A DNA stretch of 64,000 nucleotides from Paulinella micropora (GCA_009731375.1 BJOX01000040.1:95586-159585), one strand, 5' to 3'; positions 29,113-40,096 are shown, counted from the first letter of the stretch. Notes: generated by a model from the sequence alone, not told the origin. A program made the numbers and translations.

Positions 29113-30059
29113 CTCGCCACGTACCCGTTTGGCATCAGAGAGACCCGTCCGTGTTCGTCAATGTCCGGGAAAGGCAAGTTCATGTGTGCCTGCTGTTTCG
29201 GGCAGGGCACCCAATCGCCATCTTCCAGCCTTTTGACCTTGGACTCTCCCGCCTTGTATCGGCGTATGTACCGCCTCATCGCTATTGGGTGCTGTGGAGT
29301 GCCCGGGATTGTGTGCCATCGCTGACACGACTTTCCCATGAGGCAGGGCCATACCCAAAATCGACGTTCTGGTAAGCCGTTAAAAGCCAGTGCGTGATGA
29401 AAATAATCACACAAAGTATTAGAATTGACCGTTGGCGGGTTGCCAAGTTCGTCTAACCTCTGTATTCCGTACGGGCAATGAGCCGGACCGGGATCGATGG
29501 CTAATGAGCTGAGAGGTTGATTGGTTTGCGGTGGGATTGTACGTGTCTTCTTTTTCTTTGTCGCCGGCTGACGTGGGGGCGGGGCCCCTTGTGTCTGGCT
29601 AACCGGCGGTGGTGTGGGAGGTAACATGGGGGGTGGTAAGGGCGGTGGTGAGTAGATGGGCATGGTAAACTGTGGTGCTTGGTAAGTATGAGGTGGCGAT
29701 GTCAAACCCACCGGTGGTGGAGAATGAAACCCCGAAGTAGATTGTTGGGCATATGGGTTAGGGCTACCCCCCGCTGGAGAAGATGTAGATGCGTATGGGT
29801 TTGGAGAATGTCGCGGCCCCTGGCCCCAATACGGGTTCGAGGAGCTCGATGAGCTCGACGACGATGACCAGTATGGGTTAGGTGAACTCGAGGGGGATCT
29901 CTGATAGGAGCTGGACCCCGCATAAGAGTAGTCTCCCCATGAGGTGGATGTGACGAAGGACAGTATGTCGAACTGTGGTTCGTTCGCCTTGGCCTGATGA
30001 TCCGGCAACGACAATCCCACAGCCTGCATGGCCTGCAGCAGGATGTTTGCTCTCCGCAT
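29013..30059 (-). CDS. Outer element gag-like ORF
   Basis: 348 residues starting at an ATG (30059). Most of the first half is Ser/Pro/Tyr/Asn-rich and disordered (NPYWSSSSSSS-like repeats). The second half has a compact region with Cys, His and Trp (LCDYFHHALAF ... FWVWPCLMGKSCQRWH) that could be a metal-binding or nucleic-acid-binding module. Position and composition suggest gag; a classical zinc knuckle is not seen. It is followed by pro in an overlapping frame. Confidence 0.6.
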   Translation of the reverse strand: MRRANILLQAMQAVGLSLPDHQAKANEPQFDILSFVTSTSWGDYSYAGSSSYQRSPSSSPNPYWSSSSSSSSSSNPYWGQGPRHSPNPYASTSSPAGGSPNPYAQQSTSGFHSPPPVGLTSPPHTYQAPQFTMPIYSPPPLPPPMLPPTPPPVSQTQGAPPPRQPATKKKKTRTIPPQTNQPLSSLAIDPGPAHCPYGIQRLDELGNPPTVNSNTLCDYFHHALAFNGLPERRFWVWPCLMGKSCQRWHTIPGTPQHPIAMRRYIRRYKAGESKVKRLEDGDWVPCPKQQAHMNLPFPDIDEHGRVSLMPNGYVASWCAAFDAEAEMLKSQSRRRTSSRHICPGRSHS

Positions 30060-30078
30060 ACGTTCCTCCTTGTCCGAT

Positions 30079-30312
30079 TTAGGGCCGAAGAATCTTCTTT
30101 ATAAAAGTTGCATCCCACGCGGATACTTCGACCAATCGGTCAACGCGAAAACTCTGAAGCGAGAATGCGCGGTCATCGGCATCTTGTGCCTGTGACAAGA
30201 CGTTTCGAATGTATCTCTCCCCTGATGTTCGACCTTTGGTGGTCGTGGCTCTAGCGATGCCCTTAAGAACTGCCACTAGTAACATCGCCAAATCAGCACG
30301 AGGGCCCGACAA
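30079..30312 (-). CDS. Outer element, N-terminal gag segment
   Basis: A short ORF with helical content (ADLAMLLVAVLKGIARA ... RVDRLVEVSAWDATFIKK) ending just upstream of the gag-like ORF. It is probably the first part of gag, separated by a small frame break. No ATG start is obvious at its opening. Confidence 0.4.
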   Translation of the reverse strand: MSGPRADLAMLLVAVLKGIARATTTKGRTSGERYIRNVLSQAQDADDRAFSLQSFRVDRLVEVSAWDATFIKKILRP

Positions 30313-30442
30313 TGGGTTGGTAATTCCGGCTCGTGCAATTCAAACGAAGGTAGTGCTGGACCGATACCGAGGCCCAGCAGAGGGATAGCCTGGCAACCCT
30401 CTAGATGACAGGGAACATGGGACAAACCTAAACGACAACTCG

Positions 30443-31081
30443 ATGCATCTTTTCCCGAATAATATGTACGAGGAGGCGACTTGGTACAGGTGTATGTTCA
30501 AGGAGACCTCGATACAAGGAGCTATCGGACTAATCCATCTGTTCAATCCGAGCCTTACTGCAAATGGTACCAGTACCATACACCATGTTACGGACCTCTA
30601 CAGGGCCCTAGCAACCGTGCGTGACTCCTTATTAGACGAGGCGTGGCAGATAAACCACCAAAGGTATCAAGCATTGCTGAATACCTTGTTCGTCGAGAAA
30701 AAGGATCTGCAACCCTCTCTCACTTTTCCTTTCACACAGGACCCAGATAAAGAACTGGCTATAGATACAAAGTGGCCCAACTCGGCAGGGTTGCTGGTTT
30801 TTATCTCGGAGATACAAGCATGGAATATAGTTTCAGCACGAAACCTAAGTGCTGCGGTTGCAATTTGGAATCTCACCCTCACAGAGCACAAGAGCTGGAA
30901 GAAACAGCTTCTCCCCTCTGAGGATGATTCAACAGCAGCTGCCCAAGCCCGGGACACCCTTAACGAGCTGCTTGATACAATCGAACAGCATCAGTGGACC
31001 TGGGTGAGCAGGAAACGAAGTTTAAATACTTCAAGGCCAACATGGTGTTTGAGAAGGTTGTCAGAATTGGAAAAGCGGTAG
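30443..31081 (+). CDS. Antisense ORF 1 in the outer element, unknown
   Basis: A plus-strand ORF with an ATG start (30443), 212 residues, opposite in direction to gag and pol and located between gag and the 5' LTR. Composition is that of a folded, mostly helical protein (LLDEAWQINHQRYQALLNTLF ... NLSAAVAIWNLTLTEHKSWKKQ). Near 31000 the downstream protein-like sequence moves to another frame (ending at a TAG about 31117-31119), so a frameshift is likely. I do not recognise the family. Confidence 0.55.
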   Translation: MHLFPNNMYEEATWYRCMFKETSIQGAIGLIHLFNPSLTANGTSTIHHVTDLYRALATVRDSLLDEAWQINHQRYQALLNTLFVEKKDLQPSLTFPFTQDPDKELAIDTKWPNSAGLLVFISEIQAWNIVSARNLSAAVAIWNLTLTEHKSWKKQLLPSEDDSTAAAQARDTLNELLDTIEQHQWTWVSRKRSLNTSRPTWCLRRLSELEKR

Positions 31082-31135
31082 AAAAGAAAATCGCTCCCCA
31101 TCCGGCGGTTGAGCTCTAGGTGCAATTTCCTCGCT

Positions 31136-31930
31136 ATGTGGGAGTTGGTAGCACAGGCCATCAGTGACATCCTCCGAATTCGCCTAGCGAACGAGGCTCA
31201 TGTCACATATGGCAACGATGGCAGAGCAACAATCGTCCCAGAGGGAACGACATTCGTTTTCTTCCACAGGCAGGTAATTGTCCCACCTCCGGGAAACAGC
31301 GGGGGTGGCGGGCATGACCGACCTCCAAATACCACTGAACAACAAAAGACTGCGAACGACAAGTTGGTCGAACGAGCTCTGACTCGGCTCGACAAGGCCA
31401 CAACTTTCGACTATGGCAAGTATAACCCGCAAGTTAACATCGATTATGGCGAGGGTATCTTGCTTTTGTTGGGCTATACGTGTCTCGACAGCACGATTGG
31501 GCAGTCCAGCCTCACTGCTGCTGACACTAAACAGATATTAGCCAACAAAGCCAGTCGTTGGACATCCCAAGACTTGTTAACGCACAAGTGGCCCGAATGT
31601 GATGAGGAAGCGGGTCGATTGATCCACGGGGGACAATTGAAGCCTCCCATGCGACCTCATCACCTGCTTGAACAATTTGTCAGGGGAGCCAACTGGGGTT
31701 TCATGTGCGACCCTGTTATAGTCGCCGACCTTGTGTCGGCAATTGCACAACGTATGTGGGAAGCCGATGTTCCACACAACGAAATCGTGGACCTTCCACA
31801 AAAGTTGATCACGCCCCTTGTAGCGAGGGACAGATTCCTCCTGTGCTCTGCTTCCTCCCCTTGCAGGAGTGGTAAAACCGCCGCCTGTGGCGGGGGTGTC
31901 GTTACCGTCTGCGTCCTCAGACATGTCTAG
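31136..31930 (+). CDS. Antisense ORF 2 in the outer element, unknown
   Basis: 264 residues from the first ATG (31136). Features are a helical N-terminus (ELVAQAISDILRIRLANEA), a Pro/Gly linker, and a central helical region (LVERALTRLDKATTFDYGKYNP ... LLEQFVRGANWGFMCDPV). Cys-rich residues at the extreme end may be read through into non-coding sequence. It lies about 20 bases after the stop of antisense ORF 1, suggesting a shared transcript or a single broken gene. No domain recognised. Confidence 0.55.
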   Translation: MWELVAQAISDILRIRLANEAHVTYGNDGRATIVPEGTTFVFFHRQVIVPPPGNSGGGGHDRPPNTTEQQKTANDKLVERALTRLDKATTFDYGKYNPQVNIDYGEGILLLLGYTCLDSTIGQSSLTAADTKQILANKASRWTSQDLLTHKWPECDEEAGRLIHGGQLKPPMRPHHLLEQFVRGANWGFMCDPVIVADLVSAIAQRMWEADVPHNEIVDLPQKLITPLVARDRFLLCSASSPCRSGKTAACGGGVVTVCVLRHV

Positions 31931-33366
31931 TTATATTGCGGTGGATGATCTCGTTGTAGAGCCTATCCACGCAATTTGCAGTGTGCCCCTGAGGGGTTGA
32001 GACGAGCAGGGTCGTATGTTCTCGTGTGTGAGTGTGCTGTTGTGTTTGTTTTTGTTGTCGTGTGTTCTGTTCACTGTGTCGTCAATGCTTGTGTCAAGCA
32101 CGATGTTATACAACACAACAACCAACTCGCACCCAACACAACAATCAACAGATAACAGTCAAGGGATTGGTGGACTCACCCTCCCCCTCTGTCGGGGGAA
32201 GCCTTGCTGCTCCTTCTGCCAAGCCAGACGATGTGTACGTGTTCACCCTGACAATACACAACAAATTTCCTGCAACTCTGTAACCACCTTTCTGATGACA
32301 CAACAGAAAAAGTACAAAAAGGTTTTCGATGATTCCTTCTGGGGTCTGCCAAATGGATCACCTTATTCCTTTCCTTCTTCAAGAAGGAGTCTTTTCCAAC
32401 TCAAAGAACAACTTTCGTTTGTCTTGTCTGATTGTGGTAGGTAGGTTTATGAGTGTTGTCGTGTATGTTTTTGTGTGTGTATGTACCGAGTGCTGTAGAC
32501 TCTTCACACACTGGCTGTTGTCGATTGTCTTGGAAGCCACTCGGTATCCGAGTTCTTGTCCTTGCTGACCTATATGACCCCACACAACACGTTTGGAGTG
32601 TTTGAGTGTGATGTGGGGTGTGTGTTTCGTTGTTTGTGAACAAAAATAAAAATCGTTCCCAAAACACACTCCTTTTTAGCCTCCCTGTATTCAATTTACA
32701 CTCAATTCCCCCGGCCTATGTCTTAATGGACTGGCCTACCACCCCTTTGAGAGATGGCTACCTTCTTTGGTGTGGGATGGGTGTTGTTTGTATAAACAGG
32801 TTTTATGCCAAAGGGATAGGATTCTGTATGTGTGTTGTTTGTTTGTTTTTCTTCTGCCTCTTTGCACGTGTTGACGTGTCAACAACGTCTGTGTGTGTTA
32901 CGTGTTTGTGACAGTGCAAACAAGAGTCAGAGCGTGTAATTGTTGGTTATTCTCCTCGTGAGGAGTATGTGTAGGTATACGTGTAAGAGTGTTGACAGAA
33001 CTGATAGGAGGGTGTTTTCCCTCTCCTTGTATGTGTTTGTTAAGCACTCCTCTGGCTCGACAATGTGTCGACAATCACACTAGTGAGCCCCCTAATGTTT
33101 CTGTCCCACTGAGTACACTTTCTATGGACCTTACATACTCCAAACACACTGCTTGAGGTGTCAACATCGTACAGTGCACAACGAGCGTCTTGCCGTGGCC
33201 GGGCCTCTCAGCAAGATTTCACTGTTGTTTTTGTGCACTGCAAGCTGCTAACACCTCCCCAACTCCTTTCCTACACTCCTCCACTACCTTTCCTTCTTTC
33301 TTTGCTTAGAGGAGTGGCTTTTTTCAAATTTGGAGGATATAAAAATCTAGGCTGGGACTCCACTTT
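31931..33366. other. 5' leader region of the outer element
   Basis: About 1.4 kb between the antisense ORFs and the 5' LTR. It is TG-rich on the plus strand with several TGTGTTG-type words and no convincing ORF. The putative primer-binding site (TGGAGTCCCAGCC on the minus strand, about 33350-33362) lies at its right edge. Confidence 0.5.
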
Positions 33367-33762
33367 TGTCGGTTATAACTTATGATCAAAAGATATTATT
33401 TAATGCAAGCCGGGGTATTTATCCGTCCAATTCCACAGCACTCTGAAAATAACCTAATCTTCCTCGTCTATAAAGAGAGGAAACCAGTATGACGGAAAAT
33501 GTAGGAGACTGTCAGAGCCAAGCAACAAAAAGTACAAAGAGAGGCATTTCCCAGTTTCACCCCTAACGATAATATTATACTGCTTAAAAAAGTAGTACCG
33601 GTTATGCCATGAATGACTCGTAATATTATCGTTTTCAACCGGCTCAAAAAGTATATAAATAAAAACGGATATAACTACATCTTAAAGAGATATAGCTCTT
33701 CTATACATCACTGTGTATAGGGGTATAAGAAAAGGTCGCATATTTACCTATCTGCGCCTACA
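33367..33762 (-). repeat. 5' LTR of the outer element
   Basis: 396 bases, TGTCGG...CCTACA on the plus strand, the partner of 10134-10520. It differs by about ten substitutions and a few short indels (for example an extra ttatgatc-like insertion near 33378 and a gcca insertion near 33606). Confidence 0.85.
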
Positions 33763-34514
33763 TTAGAACGATGATCATGAGCGGCTCCAAGTTAAGGATA
33801 ACCAACAGACCGGAAGCATATGATGATTCCAGTAATAAGAAATACTCCCACTAGTATATAGTTCCTAAATTGAGAGTCTAGTATTACAAGTCGTTTAGTG
33901 AACAATATTTATTAATACTACTCCACTTCAACGACAGTCGATGACCGACGACTTTCGAATTGTGTTCAGTTTCTGTTTGGCGACCGTCCAACGAAGTCTG
34001 CTTGATTGTGACTATGAATGGCAGTCTCAGGCGGGCGGCCATGAACTGACTGTCCAGGTCACTGTGCCATCACCTGTAAAAATTGAAAGAAATTTTAGAC
34101 CTGGTCAAAGGGTGCTCAGTGTTATTATATATAGTAGTTGTTCACTTGTAGTCTCCCCCCCCNNNNNNNNNNNNNNNNNNNNNCCCCCCCCCCCCCCCTG
34201 TTAGCCTTCCCAACCTTATTTTCCTTTTTTCTTTCTTTCCTCATTTCTTTTCCTTCTTCTTTCTCTTTCTCTTTCTGTTCTTGCTTTCACTCCTTTCTCA
34301 AGCACATCAATAAGAATTAACCCTGCCGCTTCCATGTTGCCTCTAGGTCTCACTACTGACCCTCTTCCATTTTCACTCTTAGGCTTCCCACTCATACATT
34401 TTTTCTGATTTACAATAAAGTGTTTGCGTTTTTTTTGTTTTTTTAATTTAAAAAAAAAAAAAAAAAGCTTTTTTTCTTAAAAAAAAATAATAATAATAAT
34501 AAAATGAAAAAAAA
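33763..34514. other. Unique flank, poly-C and gap
   Basis: Ordinary AT-rich DNA with no convincing ORF, a poly-C tract around a gap (34163-34183), pyrimidine-rich sequence, and poly-T/poly-A runs near 34427-34500. Confidence 0.5.
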
Positions 34515-34540
34515 TGTCTGCCTGTCTGTCTGTCTCTGTC

Positions 34541-34571
<31 letters not shown>

Positions 34572-34951
34572 GTCTGTGCCCTGTCTGTCTGTCTGTGTCT
34601 GTCTGTCTGTCTGCCTTTGTCTGTCTGCCTCCATCTGTCTCTATCTGCCTCTGCGTGCCTCTGTCTGCCTCTGTCTGTCTGCCTCTGTCTGCCTGTCTGT
34701 CTGCTATCTGTCTGCCTGTCTGCCTATGTCTGTCTGCTCTGCTCTGTCTGTCTGTCTGTCTGTCTGTCTGTCGGCCTCTGCCTGCCTGTCTGCCTCTGTC
34801 TGCCTCTGTCTGTCTGTCGCCTGTCTGTCTGTCTGTCTGTTTGTTTGTGTCTGTTTGTCGGTGTGTGTGTATGTATGTGTGTGTGTGTGTCTGTCTGTCT
34901 GTCTGTCTGTGTGTCTGTCTGTGTGTCTGTCTGTGTGTCTGTGCGCCTCTG

Positions 34952-34986
<35 letters not shown>

Positions 34987-35274
34987 GTATGTGTGTGAAT
35001 GTGTGTGTGTATGTGTGTGTGTGTGTGTGTGTATGTACTTACATATATATGCATGTATGTATGTATGTATGTATGTATGTATGTATGTATATGTATGTAT
35101 GTATGTATGTATTTTATATGTATGTATTATGTATGTATGTATGTATGTATGTATGTACATATGTATGTATGTATGTATGTACATTGTACATATGTAACAT
35201 ATGTATGAGTACTTGTATGTATGAGTACTTGTATGTATGTATGTATGCATGTTTGTATGCATGCATGTATGTAC

Positions 35275-35305
<31 letters not shown>

Positions 35306-35401
35306 TGTATGTATGTATGTATGTATGTATGTATGTATGTATGTATGACATATGTATGTATGTATGTATGTATGTATGCATGTATGTATGTATGTGTGTA
35401 C

Positions 35402-35432
<31 letters not shown>

Positions 35433-35500
35433 TGTATGTATGAGTTGTATGTATGTATGTATCTTATGTATGTATGTATGTATGTATGTATGTATGTACG
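34515..35500. repeat. CTGT, TG and TATG arrays
   Basis: CTGT/CTGCC tetranucleotides (34515-34930) pass into TG dinucleotides (about 34930-35035) and then TATG tetranucleotides (35045-35498) broken by occasional acatatg words. Long Cys/Val/Tyr or His/Thr reading frames are artefacts. Confidence 0.97.
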
Positions 35501-36568
35501 AAACATTTCCTGTCCGTAATTAGGAGGGGATTTTACAGGTGAATCTATTGAGGACTTTGCCTGGGTCGGCGAACTTGGAACGGGCGGGCTATTGGGAAAG
35601 CCAGAGGGGTGTGGAATTTGGGGAAGGAAGAAGGCCAGCCAAATCTTGGGTTGTGCGTGTGGTGTTTTATATCTGTATCTATCTATCTTTTTACATCTTG
35701 AAAAAAAGAAACCTAGAAAGAAAGAAAATTAGTAGATTTATCTTACATTCGGCCAAGTGATTTTCCACCGCAGAATACGTTATTCTTGCACAAAGCTTTT
35801 GTGTCCTTTCTTCGACCGTATCACCCAGGTCTTATGCGAAAACCCCCCGCAAGTTACGTTTAATTTGGTGCGCAACGGTGATTGCAACTATGAGTGAACT
35901 CTCCCTGAGGTTCCCAGATGTGCTCAACTCCCACGAATTCGGTAACCTGTTCTTTTAACCTTCTGGGCTTTACAACTGAGACTTGCTTGCAGAACTGGCA
36001 TTGCACAAATGGAAGTGGAAGGCATTCTCGAGGTCGACAATCACCAACCACGATTAGGTAAATTCGCTTACCTGTTGTTCCACGCTTAATTAAAAAAGTG
36101 CGCTCTGATGACATGAATATTGGAAAGTTTTCCTGGTAAACCAGGCCAGCAGTAGAAGAGACCCCAAAAGGTCAAGAAATTTTGCTATACTCAATTTCAT
36201 GACACATCTTTGGAACTAGTTTTGGATGTAGCAGCAAATGCCCACAAAACAAATAAAAGCAAAGTGCTTAATAACATCACTACAATAACCGACACACAAA
36301 TAAGCTTGCATAGCAACAGCAAAAGCCAACACCTCCCTAATGCTGTCGAAATCGAGAATAGCGAAATTTCTTGACACATTTGGGGTAACTTCTGCTGCAG
36401 CAGTGTCCAACAATATTGCTAAAAAGCTTCCACCCACCACGCTTTCGGCTGAAATCAGCTCAAACGTTTCTTAATGCGACAAGTAATTATTTCATATGAT
36501 GGTCTGATAACCATCATGTCAAGTTTATGGCATAGCTTGGCATGAGCATCTTCTATGTACCACTGCAG
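35501..36568. other. Upstream region of the large gene, little recognised
   Basis: About 1 kb with no clear exon. A minus-strand ORF (35860-36114, 84 residues) has paired Cys and a final His-Ser-Cys-Asn-His pattern but no assignable domain. A promoter or first exon of the large gene should lie here or just downstream; I cannot place either. Confidence 0.35.
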
Positions 36569-36677
36569 CTTATGTTCGTATTGACCGAAAGTTACCATGC
36601 GAAGTTCCATCAGCCATTTGCATCTCCCAGCCCACTCTTCGCAAGCAAGCTTTGCATGGTGATCGCGTCAGAGCAAG
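36569..36677 (+). CDS. Possible early exon of the large gene
   Basis: Bounded by an actgcag acceptor and an aag|gttt donor, open in one frame, with ordinary composition. It ends in phase 1 while the next candidate exon (37178) needs phase 2. Either another exon is missing or this one is false. Confidence 0.25.
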
Positions 36678-37177
36678 GTTTCTCTTCTTCATTCACTCGT
36701 CATCGGTTTTGTGTCCATTTGTGTTTCAGCACTTGCTTCTGCCTGTTTGGGAACTAGCCGGTTGATGTCTGTCGGTTTTTATTTCTTTCTCCATCTATCT
36801 ATATTCTGCCAACATGTCTATCCGTCAACCTATCGGTGGTGTACACATTCGCTTCTCCCCTGGCTAGTGCCTGGTTCTGCCATCTGTGGCTCTCTATGTC
36901 CCCGTGCATATTTCTGTAAAGTTTGGATAGCTTCGGGTGAGTCTGTGTGTCTGCTTTTGTAGCTGCTCATGCTTTTTGTCCATTTGTCTGTCTATCCTTC
37001 TGCTTGTCTCTGTCACTGTCTCTATCCCAGTCTGCCTAGATGCTGCCTGTCCGTTTTGCCGGTCCTGTCTGTAAGTGTCTTTTTGCGTGTATGTCCCGCT
37101 GTTGCGCCTTTGTCTGCCAATGGCAATGTCAGTCTCTCCGCTGTCGGTCGTTTGGCCTCTCTTGTTTACGTACGTAG

Positions 37178-37356
37178 CCTGGACAAGTGGCTTGACAAAA
37201 TTATGTCCAGCGCAGAGAAGTTTGCTTGTGGCTTGCACAGAATGCACCCCTCGCCCGAGAACCTGCTCAGAGAAAAGCCCAAGGGCGAGGTGACCGCCGT
37301 GCTGGAAGCGCTGCATCCATGTTCTCTCCCGGGTGTTTTGGAACAGATAAGACCAG
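37178..37356 (+). CDS. Large gene exon, N-terminal region
   Basis: Starts after a gtag acceptor-like site and ends at an accag|gtcagc donor in phase 1, which the next exon completes exactly. The peptide is ordinary and helical (LDKWLDKIMSSAEKFACGLH). No domain recognised. The start is the least certain boundary. Confidence 0.45.
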
Positions 37357-37539
37357 GTCAGCATTTTGCATGTAAAGTCTTTCTATCCGCCCGCCTGCCT
37401 GACACTCTCTTGGTCTGTTCTCATACTTCATAAGACGTCTTGTCTACCCGCAGTTGCCTTACTTCGTCGATTCCCCATTCACCTTTTCGCTTATCATCTC
37501 AATTGAACACGTAACAAACACTTTTATATTTCCGTGCAG

Positions 37540-37733
37540 GCAGCTTCCGCTTCAAGCCCCTGGACGTACGATACCCTTCCGCTACTGTACTGGGCTTTGA
37601 AGCCAAGGAATACTCTCTTCAACATGCCGATCTAGTCTGGCGGGCCGTCTACAGCGAATGGAAGCACGGCCAGCCAACATGCCAACTCAGAGAATCATTT
37701 GGCTCGCTAAACGATCCCGCTGCTTGCATGCAG
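37540..37733 (+). CDS. Large gene exon, cold-shock-like region before RNB
   Basis: Begins after tccgtgcag. The FRFKPLDVRYPSATV segment resembles the F-x-P-x-D-x-R-x-P signature of the OB-fold domain preceding the RNB catalytic domain in Dis3/RNase II proteins. Ends phase 0 at gcatgcag|gtgctt. Confidence 0.6.
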
Positions 37734-37842
37734 GTGCTTTGTGCGATGTGGATGGAATAATCGACATACGGCATATCCTGTAACTGTAGCACTTGAAAAG
37801 AAACGTTTTTCTTTACTTTCAATCGTCCCATATTGTCGCAAG

Positions 37843-37995
37843 AAGTTCGGCATCACGATGAAGGCTTTGTATGACCTGCAGATCATCCTGGCTCAGAATG
37901 GCGTGGCCTCTTCTTCTACCTTCTCACGCATCGAACTACAGCTGGCTGAAGAGCTGGTGGCTGGAGCAGAGCATGAGGTGCAAAAGGAGCTTCAG
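37843..37995 (+). CDS. Large gene exon between OB-fold and RNB
   Basis: 51 codons, phase 0 on both sides, ending at cttcag|gtgtgg. Helical residues (YDLQIILAQNG, LQLAEELVAGAEHEVQKEL) fit the linker helix that precedes the RNB active site. The following intron (37996-38493) is dominated by TTTC/CT repeats, poly-C and a gap (38334-38406). Confidence 0.6.
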
Positions 37996-38446
37996 GTGTG
38001 GATGTCGTCATGCCTTTTTATCTTGCCTACTCACCCGCCCATTCATCCATCCATCCAGCTACACCTATTCAATACCCTAAATTTTTCTGTTTCCAGTCAG
38101 CTGTCCATCTCTCTCTCTCTCTCTCTCTCCTCTCCTTTTCTTTTATTTCTTTCTTTTATTGCTTTCTTTTGTTTCTTTCTTTTGTTTCTTTCTTGTGCCT
38201 CTTTCTTTTGCTTCTTTCTTTTATTTCTGTCTTTGTTTCTTTCTTTTATTTCTTTCTTTTATTTCTTTCTTTTATTTCTTTCTTTTATTTCTTTCTTTTG
38301 TTTCTTTGATTCTATCTTTTCTCCCCCCCCCCCNNNNNNNNNNNNNNNNNNNNNNNNNNNNNNNNNNNNNNNNNNNNNNNNNNNNNNNNNNNNNNNNNNN
38401 NNNNNNTCTCTCTCTCTCTCTCTCTCGGTCTCTCCCTCTCTCTCTC

Positions 38447-38490
<44 letters not shown>

Positions 38491-38493
38491 CAG

Positions 38494-38598
38494 GCTGGAC
38501 GCATTGATATGCGTGGAGAACGGACATTCACCATCGATGAAGCGCTCAGCCAGGACCTAGATGACGCCTTGTCTGTGCGGCTGCAACCAAATGGACAG
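38494..38598 (+). CDS. Large gene exon, RNB catalytic aspartates
   Basis: 35 codons containing the RNase II active-site motif TIDEALSQDLDDALSV, with Asp at the four positions (D-x5-D-x-D-D; first Asp codon 38536-38538) that bind the catalytic magnesium ions in RNase II, RNase R and Dis3. All four are intact, so hydrolytic 3'-5' exonuclease activity is plausible. Spliced at cggcag and gacag|gtaggt, phase 0 on both sides. Confidence 0.9.
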
Positions 38599-38732
38599 GT
38601 AGGTAGCACAGACTGGCGAATGTCTTTTCCTGCTCGATTGAAATTATACATGCTTTGCTTTCACTCTACAAGCACGTTGCCACATGCTCAAATTTAAAAT
38701 CTCTCACTCATACATACCTCTTGTCTCGGCAG

Positions 38733-39968
38733 GTCTGTGTCACTGTCCACATCGCGGATGTTGCGCACTGGCTTCAGCCAGGAAGCGTCCTGGACCGCAC
38801 TGCCTCTTTGCGCGCAACCTCCGTCTACATGGGCCGTGACATGCTCAGCATGTTGCCTCCCCCGCTACTCAAGCTCTGTTCCCTTACGCCTCATGAAGAG
38901 AAGCTGGCATTCAGTGTGTCCTTCACCCTGAGTGGGGACGGTGTGCTGGGCAAGACTTCAAACAGCGAGGGAAGACATGATGCTGTCTTTGCCAAAGCGG
39001 TCATTCAGTCACGTTGTCGCCTGACCTACACACAGGTCGAGCAGTTGCTGCAAAATACCAACAAGACAGCTCCAGAGGGGATGGATGCTAGCTTGGCTAG
39101 GGAGCTGCGCGAATTAAACTCTGTTCTACAAGCACACAGGGCCAGGCGATTCGCCTCCGGCGGCATCGACCTGAACTCAGATACAGCCACCGTCATCCAG
39201 GCAGCCGACGGCAGCCTTTCGCTGAAAGCTGCTACATACAGCCGGTCAGTTAGTCATAGCCTAATCGAGGAGTGTATGTTGATCTGCAATTGCCTGGTGG
39301 CCTCTGCTCTGATGGCTGCACGGCGCAAATGTGATGGGGCCGACAGTTTCGTGCCCTTACTACGCGTGCATGCTCCGCCCAAGTTGGATCTGTACGAGAA
39401 GCTGCGAGCCAGGCTCCAAAAAGAGAACATTCTATTGCCACCCACGCCGACGACTATCGCGTTGCAGGCTTGCCTTGAAGAGCACGAGCACAAACGCGCA
39501 GGCCCTGGCCAGGGCCCCAGCGATGTGCCCCTGTCGAGAGTGCTGGCAAGTTTGCTGCGGCAGACATTCCACAAGGCCTACTACCGAGCAGTGGAATCTC
39601 AGCATGCGCACGAACGGACCACCAAGCGCAAGCAGGCCGACGAGGGATCGAGGATAGGCGATGAGGATCTCCTGGCGCCAGTTGGGCACTGTGCACTGAA
39701 CCTGCCCTGCTACACGCACTTCACGTCACCCATCCGGAGGTACGCAGACGTCGTTGTGCATAGGCTGCTAATTCAGCGAAGTACCATCGATACTGCTTCG
39801 GGCACAACCCCCCACTTTCCCGCTGAACTGCCGGCGCAGTTATCTGCCAAGGATCGCAGCGCGTCTGCGGCCTCAGAGCAGTATGAGCGCTACTTGCTGT
39901 CTCAATACATACAGGGAAAGCCTACAGGGAGCCAGGGTGCACAGGCGATCATCATGGGCGTACACAAG
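38733..39968 (+). CDS. Large gene exon, RNB exoribonuclease domain
   Basis: 412 codons, phase 0 on both sides. Conserved RNB blocks are all present: VHIADVAHWLQPGS (substrate channel), TSVYMGRDMLSMLPPPL, the PHEEKLAFSV strand, the SLIEECMLICNCLVA helix, and YTHFTSPIRRYADVVVHRLL, whose basic residues contact the RNA end in known structures. The domain degrades single-stranded RNA from the 3' end. In animal HELZ2 the same domain lies directly ahead of a UPF1-like helicase, as here. Confidence 0.92.
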
Positions 39969-40096
39969 GTACGTTTCTTGTCTTTCTCAGAATTCCCAGC
40001 CGTGAACGAGCATGCGTATCTCGCCCTACGACACCTGTACTTGTGAGACTGAACGCAAGTCCGCACACTCTGCCTTTTGCACTGGTTGCCATCCAG

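Larger units (their letters stand above)
10134..33762 (-). mobile_element. Outer LTR retrotransposon, Ty3/gypsy-type, degenerate
   Basis: Two direct repeats with TG...CA ends, 10134-10520 and 33367-33762, are roughly 95 percent alike. On the minus strand a purine-rich tract (10521-10536) precedes the left copy, which fits a polypurine tract next to the 3' LTR. A TGGAGTCCCAGCC word (about 33350-33362) directly follows the right copy, which fits a primer-binding site. The minus strand between them encodes gag-like protein, protease, RT, RNase H and integrase in Ty3/gypsy order. A copia element has landed in the 3' part, so about 16 kb of the span is original. A possible 4-bp flanking duplication (ttag at 10127-10130 and 33763-33766) is weak, because it requires the LTR to begin three T's earlier. 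Frameshifts and stops show the copy is inactive. Confidence 0.85.

Noticed and set aside
34477-35506. Long ORFs rich in Cys/Val/Tyr or His/Thr/Tyr
   Set aside because: They are translations of CTGT, TG and TATG arrays with no complexity beyond the repeat.
35860-36114. FLYWCH-like or other zinc finger on the minus strand
   Set aside because: Cys and His residues are present but their spacing fits no family well. Kept only as a note in the upstream-region entry.
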